DNA of 64,000 nt from Nocardioides sp. J54 (GTDB lineage: Bacteria; Actinomycetota; Actinomycetes; Propionibacteriales; Nocardioidaceae): positions 1 to 64,000 of the forward strand of contig NZ_JAER01000006.1 in assembly GCF_000519005.1 (NCBI RefSeq), written 5' to 3'. Every line of letters begins with the position of its first letter. The first letter of the stretch is position 1. The notes under the pieces were generated by a model. It ran no database searches, was not told the DNA's origin, and saw nothing but the letters and a program-made list of their open reading frames with translations. The position numbers and the translations under genes were made by a program. Of this stretch, positions 33,690-42,565 are shown one piece after another.

Positions 33690-35425
33690 GCCGCCACCTC
33701 CTCACCGCTCACGCCTTGCGAGGCGGCGATCTCCCGGTAGGTCTCGTTGTCGGCCATCAGCTCGTCGTGCGTGCCCTGGCCGACCACCCGGCCGTCCTCG
33801 AGCACGAGGATCTGGTCGGCGTCGCGGATCGTCGCGATCCGCTGGCCGACGATGAGCACGGTGGCCTCGCGGGTCACCGGCGCGAGCGCGGCGCGCAGGC
33901 GGGCGTCGGTGGCGACGTCGAGCGCCGAGAACGCGTCGTCGAAGAGGTAGATCTCCGGTCGTCGTACGAGCGCGCGGGCGATGGCGAGCCGCTGCCGCTG
34001 GCCGCCGGAGACGGTGGTGCCGCCCTGGGCGACCGCGGTGTCGAGCCCGTCGGGCATCTCGCGCACGAAGTCCGCGGCCTGCGCGATCTCCAGCGCCTCC
34101 CACAGCTCCTCGTCGGTGGCCTCGGGCCGCCCGTAGCGCAGGTTCGAGGCGATGGTGCCGGAGAAGAGGAAAGCGCGCTGCGGCACCAGGCCGATGCGCG
34201 ACCAGAGCAGCTCGGGGTCGAGCTCGCGAACGTCGACACCGTCGACCCGCACCGTGCCCTCGGTGGCGTCGAGCAGCCGCGGCACCAGGTTGACCAGGGT
34301 GGTCTTGCCGGCGCCGGTCGAGCCGATGATCGCCACCGTCTGGCCGGGGCGGGCGGCGAGGCTGACGCCGGACAGCACCGGCGCCTCGGCGCCGGGGTAG
34401 GTCAGCCCGACGTCCTCGAGGTCGAGGTGGCCGGCGACGTCGACCTCGGTCACCGGCTCCGCGGGAGGTACGACGCTCGTGCTGGTCGCCAGGACCTCGC
34501 TGATCCGGTCGGCGCTGACCGCCGCGCGCGGCACCATCATCAGCATGAACGTCCCCATCATCACCGACATCAGGATCTGCATCAGGTAGGCCAGGAACGC
34601 GGTGAGCGCACCGACCTCCATCTGCCCGCTGTCGACGCGGTGGCCGCCGAACCAGATCACCCCGACGCTGGCGACGTTGGACACCCCCATCACCAGCGGG
34701 AAGAGCGCCGCCATCCACCGGCCGGCGCGCAGCGACACCTCGGTGAGCTCCTCGTTGGCGTCCTCGAACCGCTTCGTCTCGTGCGGCTCGCGGACGAACG
34801 CGCGGACCACGCGGATACCGGTGATCTGCTCGCGCAGCACCCGGTTGACGTCGTCGAGCCGCTCCTGGACGGAGCGGAACGCCGGCACCATCCGGGACAC
34901 GACGATGCCGATGCAGACGAAGAGGACGGGCACGACGGCGACGACCAGCCAGGACAGGCCGGCGTCCTCGCGGACCGCCATGATCACGCCGCCGAACATC
35001 ATGATCGGGATGGTCACCGCCATCATGCAGGTCATCACCGCGAGCATCTGGACCTGCTGGACGTCGTTGGTCGCGCGGGTGATGAGCGAGGGCGCACCGA
35101 AGGTGGAGACCTCGCGCGCGGAGAAGCTGCCGATGCGGTGGAAGAGCCGCTGGCGCACGTCGCGGCCGAAGGCCATCGCCGTGCGCCCGGCGAACCACGC
35201 GGACGACATCGAGCAGACGGCCTGCACGAGCGCGATGCCGAGCATCACGGCACCGATCCGCACGACGTACGCGGTGTCGCCCTTGGCGATCCCGTTGTCG
35301 ATGATGTCGGCGTTGAGGTGCGGCAGGTAGAGCATCGCGACCGTCGCCGTGAGCTGCAGGAGCACGATGGCCACCAGCCAGCGGCGGTACGGCGCGAGGT
35401 GGGTCCGCAGGAGTCGGAGGAGCAT
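33686..35425 (-). CDS. ABC exporter half-transporter with degenerate catalytic site
   Basis: A 579-residue type I ABC exporter: six membrane helices, then an ATPase domain with Walker A GSTGAGKTTL, intact signature VSGGQRQRL and Walker B YLFDDAFSALD, where Asp replaces the catalytic Glu. With the partner gene it makes one working and one degenerate ATP site, as in TM287/288-type heterodimers. It overlaps the TetR stop by 3 nt and the partner start by 4 nt, so tetR and both subunits form one operon. Confidence 0.9.
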   Translation of the reverse strand: MLLRLLRTHLAPYRRWLVAIVLLQLTATVAMLYLPHLNADIIDNGIAKGDTAYVVRIGAVMLGIALVQAVCSMSSAWFAGRTAMAFGRDVRQRLFHRIGSFSAREVSTFGAPSLITRATNDVQQVQMLAVMTCMMAVTIPIMMFGGVIMAVREDAGLSWLVVAVVPVLFVCIGIVVSRMVPAFRSVQERLDDVNRVLREQITGIRVVRAFVREPHETKRFEDANEELTEVSLRAGRWMAALFPLVMGVSNVASVGVIWFGGHRVDSGQMEVGALTAFLAYLMQILMSVMMGTFMLMMVPRAAVSADRISEVLATSTSVVPPAEPVTEVDVAGHLDLEDVGLTYPGAEAPVLSGVSLAARPGQTVAIIGSTGAGKTTLVNLVPRLLDATEGTVRVDGVDVRELDPELLWSRIGLVPQRAFLFSGTIASNLRYGRPEATDEELWEALEIAQAADFVREMPDGLDTAVAQGGTTVSGGQRQRLAIARALVRRPEIYLFDDAFSALDVATDARLRAALAPVTREATVLIVGQRIATIRDADQILVLEDGRVVGQGTHDELMADNETYREIAASQGVSGEEVAA

Positions 35426-36021
35426 CAGTCTCGGCTGCTTTCGGTGGTGTCCACGACACCGTTGAGCACGATGTCGACGATCTCGGTTGGGGTCAGCAGG
35501 TCGCCCTCGGCGATCTCCGCGTGGGAGCCGGCGAAGGTGAGCACGCGCCAGGCGTGCAGGACCCGCTCGGGCGGCATGGTGAGGCGGTCGCGGTCGGGCT
35601 CGAGGAGCGCGAGCTGCCGCTTGCGCGCCGCCTCCATCCCGGCTGCGACGTCCGGGTGCTCCATCACGTGCGCCGGCGGGCCGACGGCACCGATGGCGCT
35701 CATCAGCCGGAAGATCGCGAGGAAGCGCTGCTGCAGGATCGTGGTCATCGCCACCATCCGCTCGCGCAGCGGCAGGTCGATGTCGATCTCCTCGAGCCGG
35801 GTCAGCACGTCGCCGACCTCGAACGCCCGCGCGACGGTGGCGTCGACCAGCTCGTCCTTGGAGGCGAAGACCCGGAAGATGGTCCCCTCCGCCACGCCCG
35901 CCGCCTCGGCGATCAGCCGGGTGGTGACCCGGAGGCCGTGCTCGTAGAGCAGGGGGCGGGTCGCGCGGATCAGCGCCTCGCGGCGCTCCTCCGGCGACAT
36001 CGGTGCTGCACGACGGGCCAC
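35425..36021 (-). CDS. TetR regulator of the ABC exporter operon
   Basis: About 198 residues from GTG 36021. The HTH is at about 32-55 (TTRLIAEAAGVAEGTIFRVF). A start 30 nt further upstream would begin inside the operator palindrome and is less likely. The C-terminal domain is helical with a hydrophobic pocket. It is first in the operon with the two ABC genes; autorepression through the palindrome at 36037-36054 is the simple model. Confidence 0.85.
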   Translation of the reverse strand: MARRAAPMSPEERREALIRATRPLLYEHGLRVTTRLIAEAAGVAEGTIFRVFASKDELVDATVARAFEVGDVLTRLEEIDIDLPLRERMVAMTTILQQRFLAIFRLMSAIGAVGPPAHVMEHPDVAAGMEAARKRQLALLEPDRDRLTMPPERVLHAWRVLTFAGSHAEIAEGDLLTPTEIVDIVLNGVVDTTESSRD

Positions 36022-36036
36022 GCCCGCCAGCCTAAG

Positions 36037-36054
36037 TGAGTGAGCACTCACTCA
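36037..36054. promoter_or_regulatory. TetR operator palindrome
   Basis: TGAGTGAG (36037-36044) and CTCACTCA (36047-36054) form an 8-bp inverted repeat with a 2-nt centre, 15 bp before the TetR GTG. TGAGTGA-type palindromes are frequent operators of this TetR group. Confidence 0.65.
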
Positions 36055-36082
36055 CCAAACCCTTTTCCTAGCTCCCACGACT

Positions 36083-36316
36083 CGTCGAGACGGCACTTGT
36101 GGCAGGTCGAGTGGTCAGTCGTGGCACGTCGAGTGGTCACTTGTGGCCCGTCGAAGCGTCACTTCCGGCGCGTTGAGACGTCATCTCTGGCGACCGGCCC
36201 ACCGTCGTACGACGGTGACCACTCGACGTGCGCGAAGTGACGTCTCGACGGGCCGGAAGTGACCAGTCGACAGGCCACACGTGACGTCTCGACGGGCCAC
36301 AAGTGACGTCTCGACG
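36083..36316. repeat. 22-bp repeat array C in two inverted halves
   Basis: Five 22-bp units (starts 36083, 36105, 36127, 36149 and 36171; consensus CGTCGAGNNGTCACTTGTGG) are followed by a central perfect palindrome ACCGTCGTACGACGGT and then about four and a half units in reverse orientation up to 36316. The units vary at paired positions (AGACG/AGTGG). The array fills the gap between the TetR start and the stop of the CocE-type gene and ends one base before that stop codon. Confidence 0.85.
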
Positions 36317-36317
36317 G

Positions 36318-38030
36318 TCAGGGGAGGTCGAGGGTGCTGCCGGGCAGGACGGGGAGGCGCAGGCGGGCGCCGTCGGGGCCGCCGAGGCGGAGGGTGTGCA
36401 GGCCGGGGAGCGCGAGCGGGGAGGCCAGCGACGTGCCGACGAGCTGGACGCGGATCCGGTGGCCGGCGCGGAACCGGTTGCCGACCGGCCACAGCTCGAC
36501 CTGGTACCGGCGGAACTGGCCGAGCCGGGCGGGCGAGGGGTTCGTGTAGTCGCCGTACGGCTGCACGACGCGACCCTGGTCGTCGGTCAGCGACCTCTCC
36601 TCGACCACGCCGGGGAAGCTCGTGGAGAGCCGGCCGACGGTGAGCGGGTGCGCCCGGCCGTCCGGCGCGACGTCGGACAGCACCGCCCAGATGCCCGACC
36701 CCGGGGTGGTCGTCGCGAGCTCGAGGTCGAGGGTGACCGGGCCGGCGAGGTCGACGTCGCTACCCAGTGGCGCGGTGGTGAAGGACTGGCCGGTGAGGCC
36801 GTCGATGCTCGCGAGGTTGGACTGCGCCAGCAGCGGCAGCGCGCCCGTCAGCGCGCTGAGCCCGCTGGCCTCGAGCAGCGAGGTGTTCGGGACGTCGGTC
36901 ATCGTCGGCAGGGACGGCACGGTGAGGTACGACGCCGTCGTGCGCCGCGCGGGGACGCTCGGCGACAGCCCCTTGCCCGACGCCAGCGCGAGCTCGGTCC
37001 ACGTGGTGCCGGGCACCGGCCAGTCGTCCGCGGTGACGGTCACGTGCTCCCCGGCGAGGTACGACGCGCGCGAGCCCTGCGCGAGGGTGAGGCTGACCCG
37101 CGGCGCATCCTCGATGCCGTTGTCGATCCCCCGCACGTGGTGGTCCAGCCACGCCGCTGCCTCGGCGGCGCCGCCGTCGGTGCCGGCCGGGAGGCCGTCG
37201 TGGCCGCCCTCCATCACCAGGTGCGCCCCGTCGGCGCGCAGCGCGCGGAAGGCCTCGAACGCGCCACGCGACTCGACGTCGTAGAAGCCGTTGACCATCA
37301 GCACGGGGATGTCGTTGGCGTCCCCGCGCCAGCCGCGCTGCTGCCACCACTCGTCGAGGGTGGGGTGGGCGAGCACGTTCAGCCCGGTGGCGAAGAGCCC
37401 GCCGACGACGTCGAGCGCGGAGCCGGGGTCGCGCTGCAGCCGGTCGAGGCCCTGCAGCAGCGCCGGTGCGCCGATCAGCGCGAGCACCCCGGCACCCGGG
37501 AGCAGGTTGAGCACCCCGCCCGGCACGAGCAGGTCGCGGTAGAGCTCGTGCGTCCCGGACTTGAGGATCGCCGCCTCCACGCAGGGCAGCTCGAGGTGCC
37601 AGGAGTTGTAGAGCGTGATCGCGCTGGCGGAGAACCCGTTGAGCGCGAGGCGGCCGTCGCTGAACGGCTGCTGGCACGCCCACTCCAGCACCTCGACGAC
37701 GTCGGCCTGGGTGCGCGGGCCGAGCGCGTCGAAGGACCCGTCGCTGTCGCCCGTGCCGCGGATCTGGACGAGCAGGAAGTTGTAGTCCGCGCTGACGTCG
37801 AGCGACTCGCTGCCGCGCCCGTACGGCGAGAACTCGACCACCGTCGGCTTCGGGGTCACCGGCCCGGTGCTGGTCAGCGTGGTCTGCAGCTCCACCCCGT
37901 CGGAGGTGGTGAACCGCTCCTGGACGACGACGTCCTGCGGCTCGTCGGCCCGCACCGGTGCTGGAGCGAGGGCGAGCCCGGAGGCGGTGACGACGGCGGC
38001 GAGCAGAGCGGCCCCGGTGCGCTTCCCCAT
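36318..38030 (-). CDS. Secreted CocE/X-Pro dipeptidyl-peptidase family hydrolase
   Basis: A 570-residue exported alpha/beta-hydrolase. A signal peptide (1-29, AALLAAVVTASGLALAPAP) precedes the catalytic domain. RGTGDSDGSFDALGPRTQAD is typical of the CocE/NonD family, and Ser in LNGFSASA is the nucleophile, with a C-terminal jelly-roll domain (about 360-570; DLELATTTPGSG, GHRIRVQLVGTS). The family cleaves X-Pro dipeptides, cocaine-type esters or acyl groups; the substrate here is unknown. An ATG start with signal peptide fixes the N-terminus. It diverges from the patatin gene by 48 bp. Confidence 0.85.
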   Translation of the reverse strand: MGKRTGAALLAAVVTASGLALAPAPVRADEPQDVVVQERFTTSDGVELQTTLTSTGPVTPKPTVVEFSPYGRGSESLDVSADYNFLLVQIRGTGDSDGSFDALGPRTQADVVEVLEWACQQPFSDGRLALNGFSASAITLYNSWHLELPCVEAAILKSGTHELYRDLLVPGGVLNLLPGAGVLALIGAPALLQGLDRLQRDPGSALDVVGGLFATGLNVLAHPTLDEWWQQRGWRGDANDIPVLMVNGFYDVESRGAFEAFRALRADGAHLVMEGGHDGLPAGTDGGAAEAAAWLDHHVRGIDNGIEDAPRVSLTLAQGSRASYLAGEHVTVTADDWPVPGTTWTELALASGKGLSPSVPARRTTASYLTVPSLPTMTDVPNTSLLEASGLSALTGALPLLAQSNLASIDGLTGQSFTTAPLGSDVDLAGPVTLDLELATTTPGSGIWAVLSDVAPDGRAHPLTVGRLSTSFPGVVEERSLTDDQGRVVQPYGDYTNPSPARLGQFRRYQVELWPVGNRFRAGHRIRVQLVGTSLASPLALPGLHTLRLGGPDGARLRLPVLPGSTLDLP

Positions 38031-38078
38031 GGTGGCCCAACGACGTCCTGCGGGTCGGGCTATGCGGACAATGGGGCC

Positions 38079-39014
38079 ATGGCCCGCGTCGCACTCGTCC
38101 TCGGCTCCGGCGGTGCCCGGGGCTACGCGCACCTGGGCGCGGTCGACGAGCTCCGCTCCCGCGGCCACCAGGTCGTCGCGGTGTCCGGTACGTCGATGGG
38201 GGCGCTTGTGGGCGGCCTCGTCGCGACCGGCAAGGACCGGGAGTTCGCGGACTGGGCGACCACGCTGACCGGCCGCCGCGTGCTGCGGCTCGCCGACCCC
38301 ACGTGGGCCGGCGGCGGCGCGGCGACGGCCGAGCGGCTGATGGCGCACCTCGAGGAGATGCTCGGCGACACGCTGATCGAGGACCTGCCGGTCCCCTACA
38401 CCGCCGTCGCCACGGACCTCGCTGCCCGCCGCGAGGTGTGGTTCCAGCGCGGGCCGCTGCTGCCCGCGATCCGCGCCTCCATCGCGATCCCCGGCCTGTT
38501 CACGCCCGCCGTCGTCGACGGCCGGATCCTCGTCGACGGCGGCCTGCTCAACCCGCTCCCGCTCGACCCGACCGCCGCCGCGGCCGCCGACTTCACCGTC
38601 GCCGTGTCGCTCCAGGGCCCGCGCGCGCCGCACGAGCCCTCCTCCCCCGCCCGCGGCTTCTCCGTGCGTCGCGCCGAGTGGGCCGCCGACCTGCGCCGCC
38701 GCTTCCGCCGCTCCGAGGCCGCGTCCGTCGACGACCTCGTCGAGGACGTGCCTCTCGGCGCCGTGGAGGCGCCCGCCGAGTCGGCCTCGGAGGTGGACGT
38801 CCGCCCCGACGTCCGTACGTCGGAGGTGGTGTCGCTGTCCTTCGACGCGATGCAGAGCCTGATCACGCGCTACCGGCTCGCCGCCCTCCCGCCCGACGTG
38901 CTGGTCACCGTCCCCCTCGGTGCCGCCCGCACCCTCGACTTCCACCGCGCCGAGGAGCTCATCGAGCTCGGCCGCCAGCTGACCCGGCAGGCCCTCGACG
39001 ACGCGGAACGCTAG
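38079..39014 (+). CDS. Patatin-like phospholipase (RssA/NTE type)
   Basis: A 311-residue lipid acyl hydrolase. The oxyanion loop is GSGGARGYAHLG (9-20), Ser39 in GTSMG is the nucleophile and the Asp in LVDGGLLNPLP completes the dyad. No signal peptide is present, so it acts in the cytoplasm or at the membrane. It diverges from the secreted hydrolase. A role in phospholipid turnover is likely but not specific. Confidence 0.87.
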   Translation: MARVALVLGSGGARGYAHLGAVDELRSRGHQVVAVSGTSMGALVGGLVATGKDREFADWATTLTGRRVLRLADPTWAGGGAATAERLMAHLEEMLGDTLIEDLPVPYTAVATDLAARREVWFQRGPLLPAIRASIAIPGLFTPAVVDGRILVDGGLLNPLPLDPTAAAAADFTVAVSLQGPRAPHEPSSPARGFSVRRAEWAADLRRRFRRSEAASVDDLVEDVPLGAVEAPAESASEVDVRPDVRTSEVVSLSFDAMQSLITRYRLAALPPDVLVTVPLGAARTLDFHRAEELIELGRQLTRQALDDAER

Positions 39015-39060
39015 CCACCTGCTCGAGCGCGTCGCCTGTCGTGCTCGCCTGGCCCACGAG

Positions 39061-39349
39061 GCGGACCGTGCCCAGCGCAGCCCGGTGCACCACGGCCGGA
39101 GGTTTCGAGGCTCGGCGCCGGGGCGCCTCGCACCTCAACCACCGGCAGACCGGCACCGCGCCGGGGCGCCTCGCACCTCAACCACCGGCAGACCGGCACC
39201 GCGCCGGGGCGCCTCGCACCTCAACCACCGGCAGAAGGCGCCCTGTAGCCCCCGGTGGTTGAGGTGCGACGAGCGCCAGCGAGGAGCCTCGAAACCACCG
39301 GGCCCCTAAGGCGGACGGTGCCCAGCACAGCCCGGTGCACCACGGCCGG
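39061..39349. repeat. Composite palindromic intergenic repeat, copy B
   Basis: Same family as 1-291. A 39-bp linker is present as direct repeats at 39061-39099 and 39311-39349. Between them are right-arm units with two full 43-bp tandem copies (39147 and 39190; core CGCCTCGCACCTCAACCACC), then the left arm GGTGGTTGAGGTGCGACGAG and GAGCCTCGAAACCACC. The element lies before the KASIII-like operon. Confidence 0.85.
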
Positions 39350-39418
39350 CGCGGGAACCTCCCACCGCCTCACCCCGCACGCCGTATCCTCCGAGTCACC
39401 ATGACCAAGGAGGACCTG

Positions 39419-40423
39419 GTGCCGACAGCGTCGTCTCGGGGGCCGCGCGCCCTCCGCATCCTCGGGACCGGTGCGGCGGTGCCGGACGTGGCCCTGACCA
39501 GCGCCGAGCTGGACGAGCGGCTGGGGCTGCCGCCGGGCACCGTCGAGGACAAGACCGGCGTCCGGGTGAGGTACGTCGAGCGCGGTTCTGCCGCGGAGCT
39601 CGGGGCGCGGGCGGCACGGAAGGCACTGGCGGCAGCGGGTGTCGACCTCGACGACGTCGACGTGGTCATCGGCGCCAGCGCGACCCCGGACCAGCCGCTG
39701 CCGTGCAACGCGGCGCTGCTGCACGAGGAGCTGGCCCCGGGGCGACCGATCCCGGCGTGGGACGTCAACGCCAGCTGCATGAGCTTCCTCGTCGCGCTCG
39801 ACCTCGCGGCCACGCTGGTCGACGCGGGCCGCCACGAGCGCATCCTCATCGTGTCCAGCGACCTCGCCTCGGTCGGCCTCGACTGGTCCGACCTCGGCGC
39901 GTCCGGCATCTTCGGCGACGGCGCCGCGGCGGCGGTGGTGGGGCCGGCCGACGGCTCCGGGTCGGCCGTGCTGTCGTCGGGCTTCGAGACGCACAGCGAG
40001 GGCGCGCACAGCTGCGAGATCCGCGGTGGCGGCTCCCGCTACGCCCCCGACCGCGTGGAGGGCGACTACGCCGACTGGGGCCGCTTCCGGATGGACGGCG
40101 GTGCGGTGTTCCGCCTCGCGTTCCGCCACCTGCCGCCGTTCGTCGACCGGCTCCTCGCCGCGGCCGGCGTGACGATGGACGACCTGTCCGTCGTCGTGCC
40201 GCACCAGGCGAGCCACCACGGCATCAGCTGGGTGCGCCAGCAGCTCGGCGCCGGCGACCGGGTCGTCGACATCTACGCCGAGCACGGCAACCAGGTCGGC
40301 GCCTCGCTGCCGTCGGCGCTGCACGCGGCGATCGAGACCGGGCGGCTGCGGCGCGGCGACCACGCGCTGCTGCTGGGCACCGGCGCCGGGATCAGCCTGG
40401 GCGGGATGGTGCTGTGCTACTGA
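39419..40423 (+). CDS. KASIII/OleA-like 3-oxoacyl synthase
   Basis: A 334-residue thiolase-fold condensing enzyme with the FabH/OleA triad: Cys120 (VNASCMSF), His262 (PHQASHHG) and Asn291 (HGNQVGAS). It would join two acyl thioesters or an acyl group to malonyl-ACP. GTG 39419 is chosen because AAGGAGG lies five bases before it; ATG 39401, with a TATCCT -10 close upstream, is the alternative. It is the first gene of an overlapping operon and has no acyl carrier protein nearby. OleA-type head-to-head condensation is suggested by the downstream OleD-like reductase and adenylating enzyme. Confidence 0.87.
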   Translation: MPTASSRGPRALRILGTGAAVPDVALTSAELDERLGLPPGTVEDKTGVRVRYVERGSAAELGARAARKALAAAGVDLDDVDVVIGASATPDQPLPCNAALLHEELAPGRPIPAWDVNASCMSFLVALDLAATLVDAGRHERILIVSSDLASVGLDWSDLGASGIFGDGAAAAVVGPADGSGSAVLSSGFETHSEGAHSCEIRGGGSRYAPDRVEGDYADWGRFRMDGGAVFRLAFRHLPPFVDRLLAAAGVTMDDLSVVVPHQASHHGISWVRQQLGAGDRVVDIYAEHGNQVGASLPSALHAAIETGRLRRGDHALLLGTGAGISLGGMVLCY

Positions 40424-41271
40424 CCCCGCTCCCCCAGCAGCCCGAGGTCACCTTCCACTGGCTGCGCGTCGGCCACTGCAAGGGTCCCGAGGCGATGGCC
40501 CGCCAGGGCGGGCGGTTGCGGCTGATCGAGTTCCCGTCGTACGTCGGCGCCCTGCACCACCCGGATCACGGCTGGACGCTCTTCGACACCGGCTACTCGC
40601 AGCACTTCTTCGACACCACCCGCCGCTTCCCCGAGCTCGTCTACCGCAACCTGCTGCCGGTGACGCTGCCCGAGGCGGAGCACCTGCCGCACCAGCTGGC
40701 AGCGCTCGACGTCGAGCCCGGCGACGTACGACGGGTCGTGGTCTCCCACTTCCACGGCGACCACGTCGGCGGCCTGCTCGACTACCCCCACGCGCGGTTC
40801 ATCGCCGGTGCCGCGGGTGCCGAGCAGGCGCTGTCGCTGCGCGGGGTCAACGCCGTGCGGCACGCGATCGTGCCGGCGTTGCTGCCCGACGACCTGCGCG
40901 ACCGGCTCGACCCGGTCGAGGAGTTCCCGGAGCTGGCCGTCGGCGGGCTGCGCACGTGGGACCTGCTCGGCGACCGCAGCCTGCTCGCGGTCGACCTGCC
41001 CGGGCACATGCCCGGCCACCTCGGCCTGCTGTTCACCTCCGGCGGGCGGCAGGTGATGCTCGTCGGCGACGCAGCCTGGACGACCCGGTCCTTCCGCGAG
41101 GTGCGCCCGCCCTCGCGGCTGGCGAAGGGGATCATGCACGACTGGTCGAGCACCGTCCGCACCCTCGGGGCGCTGCACGACCTCGACGCCGCGCACGACG
41201 ACCTGCTCGTCCTGCCCGCGCACTGCCCCGAGGGCGCCGCCGCCTGGGCGGCCGGGACGGGCAGGGCCTGA
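40414..41271 (+). CDS. Metallo-beta-lactamase-fold hydrolase
   Basis: A 285-residue zinc hydrolase with HFHGDH (HxHxDH), GHMPGH and VGDAAW motifs. It resembles lactonases or thioesterases of the MBL superfamily and not drug beta-lactamases. The GTG start lies within the last codons of the KASIII gene (10-nt overlap), and the CoF synthetase gene follows after 4 bp. In this pathway it may release an acyl chain from a thioester or open a lactone; this is inference. Confidence 0.85.
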   Translation: MLLTPLPQQPEVTFHWLRVGHCKGPEAMARQGGRLRLIEFPSYVGALHHPDHGWTLFDTGYSQHFFDTTRRFPELVYRNLLPVTLPEAEHLPHQLAALDVEPGDVRRVVVSHFHGDHVGGLLDYPHARFIAGAAGAEQALSLRGVNAVRHAIVPALLPDDLRDRLDPVEEFPELAVGGLRTWDLLGDRSLLAVDLPGHMPGHLGLLFTSGGRQVMLVGDAAWTTRSFREVRPPSRLAKGIMHDWSSTVRTLGALHDLDAAHDDLLVLPAHCPEGAAAWAAGTGRA

Positions 41272-41275
41272 GGAG

Positions 41276-42565
41276 ATGGCCGGCAGCCACGCGGCAGTGG
41301 CCGCGGCGTTCGCGCGCGAGCGCTGGCTCCTCCCGCGGAGGTACGACGCCGCGCGGGCTCGGGCGCTGGAGCGGTTCCTGCGCGAGGACCTCCCCCGCGC
41401 GTCCTTCTACGCGCCGCACGCCGGACGTCCGCTCGCCGAGCTCCCGGTGGTCGACAAGCGCACCGTGCTGGCGGACTTCGCGGCGTTCAACCGGTTCGGG
41501 ATCACGCTGGAGCAGGCGCTCGAGGTCGCCGAGGCGGCCGAGCGCTCGCGCGACTTCACCACCACCCTGCCGGGCGGGGTGACGGTCGGGCTGTCGTCGG
41601 GCACCACCGGCACCCGCGGGGTCTTCCTCGTCTCCGAGCAGGAGAGCCGCCTGTGGGCCGGGATCCTGCTGGGGCAGGTGATGGCGCCCGCGTCGCTGCG
41701 CACGCTCGCCCGCCGGCCGCTGCGGGTCGCCCTCTTCCTGCGCGCCAACAGCAACCTCTACGAGACCCTCGACAGCAGGCGGGTGCGCTTCACGTGGCAC
41801 GACCTGACCGTCCCGGTCGAGGACCACCTCCCGGACCTGCCGGGCACCGACGTGCTCGTCGCGCCGGCGAGCGTGCTGCGCCGGGTCGCCGAGGCCCGCC
41901 CGGCCGGGCTGCGTCCGCTGCAGGTGGTCTCCGTCGCCGAGACCCTCGACCCGGAGGACGAGGCGGTCATCCGGGAGGCGTTCGGCCGGCCGGTCGAGCA
42001 GATCTACCAGGCCACCGAGGGCCTGCTGGCCGTCAGCTGCCCGGCCGGACGCCTGCACCTCAACGAGGCCCACGTGCACGTCGAGCCGGAGTGGCTCGAC
42101 CACCGCCGCTTCCACCCGGTGGTCACCGACTTCACCCGGACCACGCAGCTGGTGGTGCGGCACCGCCTCGACGACGTGCTGCTGGCGGCCCCCGGCCCGT
42201 GCCCCTGCGGAGGCCCGGGACGCAGCATCGCGGCCGTGCTGGGCCGCGCCGACGACGTGCTGCACCTCGACCCGTCCGGGGTCGCTCCCGGCAGCAGTGG
42301 CGAGCGCACGACGGTCCCGGTCTGGCCCGACGTGCTGCGCCACACCGTGGCGCTGGCCGGCGACCTCGGCGACTACCGCATCGAGCAGCACGGTCCCGAG
42401 TGGCGGGTCGCGGTGACCGGTGACCCGGCCGCGGTCCCGCGGGTCGCCGCCGAGGTCACCCGGCTCGCGGAGCGGCTGCGTGCGCGACCGCCGGCCGTCG
42501 TACCCATGGCGTGGCCGGACGAGGCGCCCGACCAGAAGCGCCGCAGGATCAGGAGGATCGCGTGA
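41276..42565 (+). CDS. F390 synthetase/PaaK-like adenylate-forming enzyme
   Basis: A 429-residue member of the ANL superfamily with the P-loop LSSGTTGTRG (106-115), YQATEG (A5-like) and a Cys-rich CPCGGPGRS turn typical of F390 synthetase/PaaK relatives. A full C-terminal ANL subdomain is shortened. It should activate a carboxylate with ATP to an adenylate and pass it to a thiol, amine or phosphate. GAGG precedes the ATG. It follows the MBL gene by 4 bp and overlaps the reductase gene by one base. Confidence 0.82.
   Translation: MAGSHAAVAAAFARERWLLPRRYDAARARALERFLREDLPRASFYAPHAGRPLAELPVVDKRTVLADFAAFNRFGITLEQALEVAEAAERSRDFTTTLPGGVTVGLSSGTTGTRGVFLVSEQESRLWAGILLGQVMAPASLRTLARRPLRVALFLRANSNLYETLDSRRVRFTWHDLTVPVEDHLPDLPGTDVLVAPASVLRRVAEARPAGLRPLQVVSVAETLDPEDEAVIREAFGRPVEQIYQATEGLLAVSCPAGRLHLNEAHVHVEPEWLDHRRFHPVVTDFTRTTQLVVRHRLDDVLLAAPGPCPCGGPGRSIAAVLGRADDVLHLDPSGVAPGSSGERTTVPVWPDVLRHTVALAGDLGDYRIEQHGPEWRVAVTGDPAAVPRVAAEVTRLAERLRARPPAVVPMAWPDEAPDQKRRRIRRIA

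Noticed and set aside
36022..36051. Upstream start for the TetR gene of the ABC operon
   Set aside because: Its first codons fall within the operator palindrome; GTG 36021 matches the family start better.
36083..36316. Possible CRISPR array
   Set aside because: Units are contiguous 22-mers with no unique spacers, the second half is inverted, and no cas gene is in the window.
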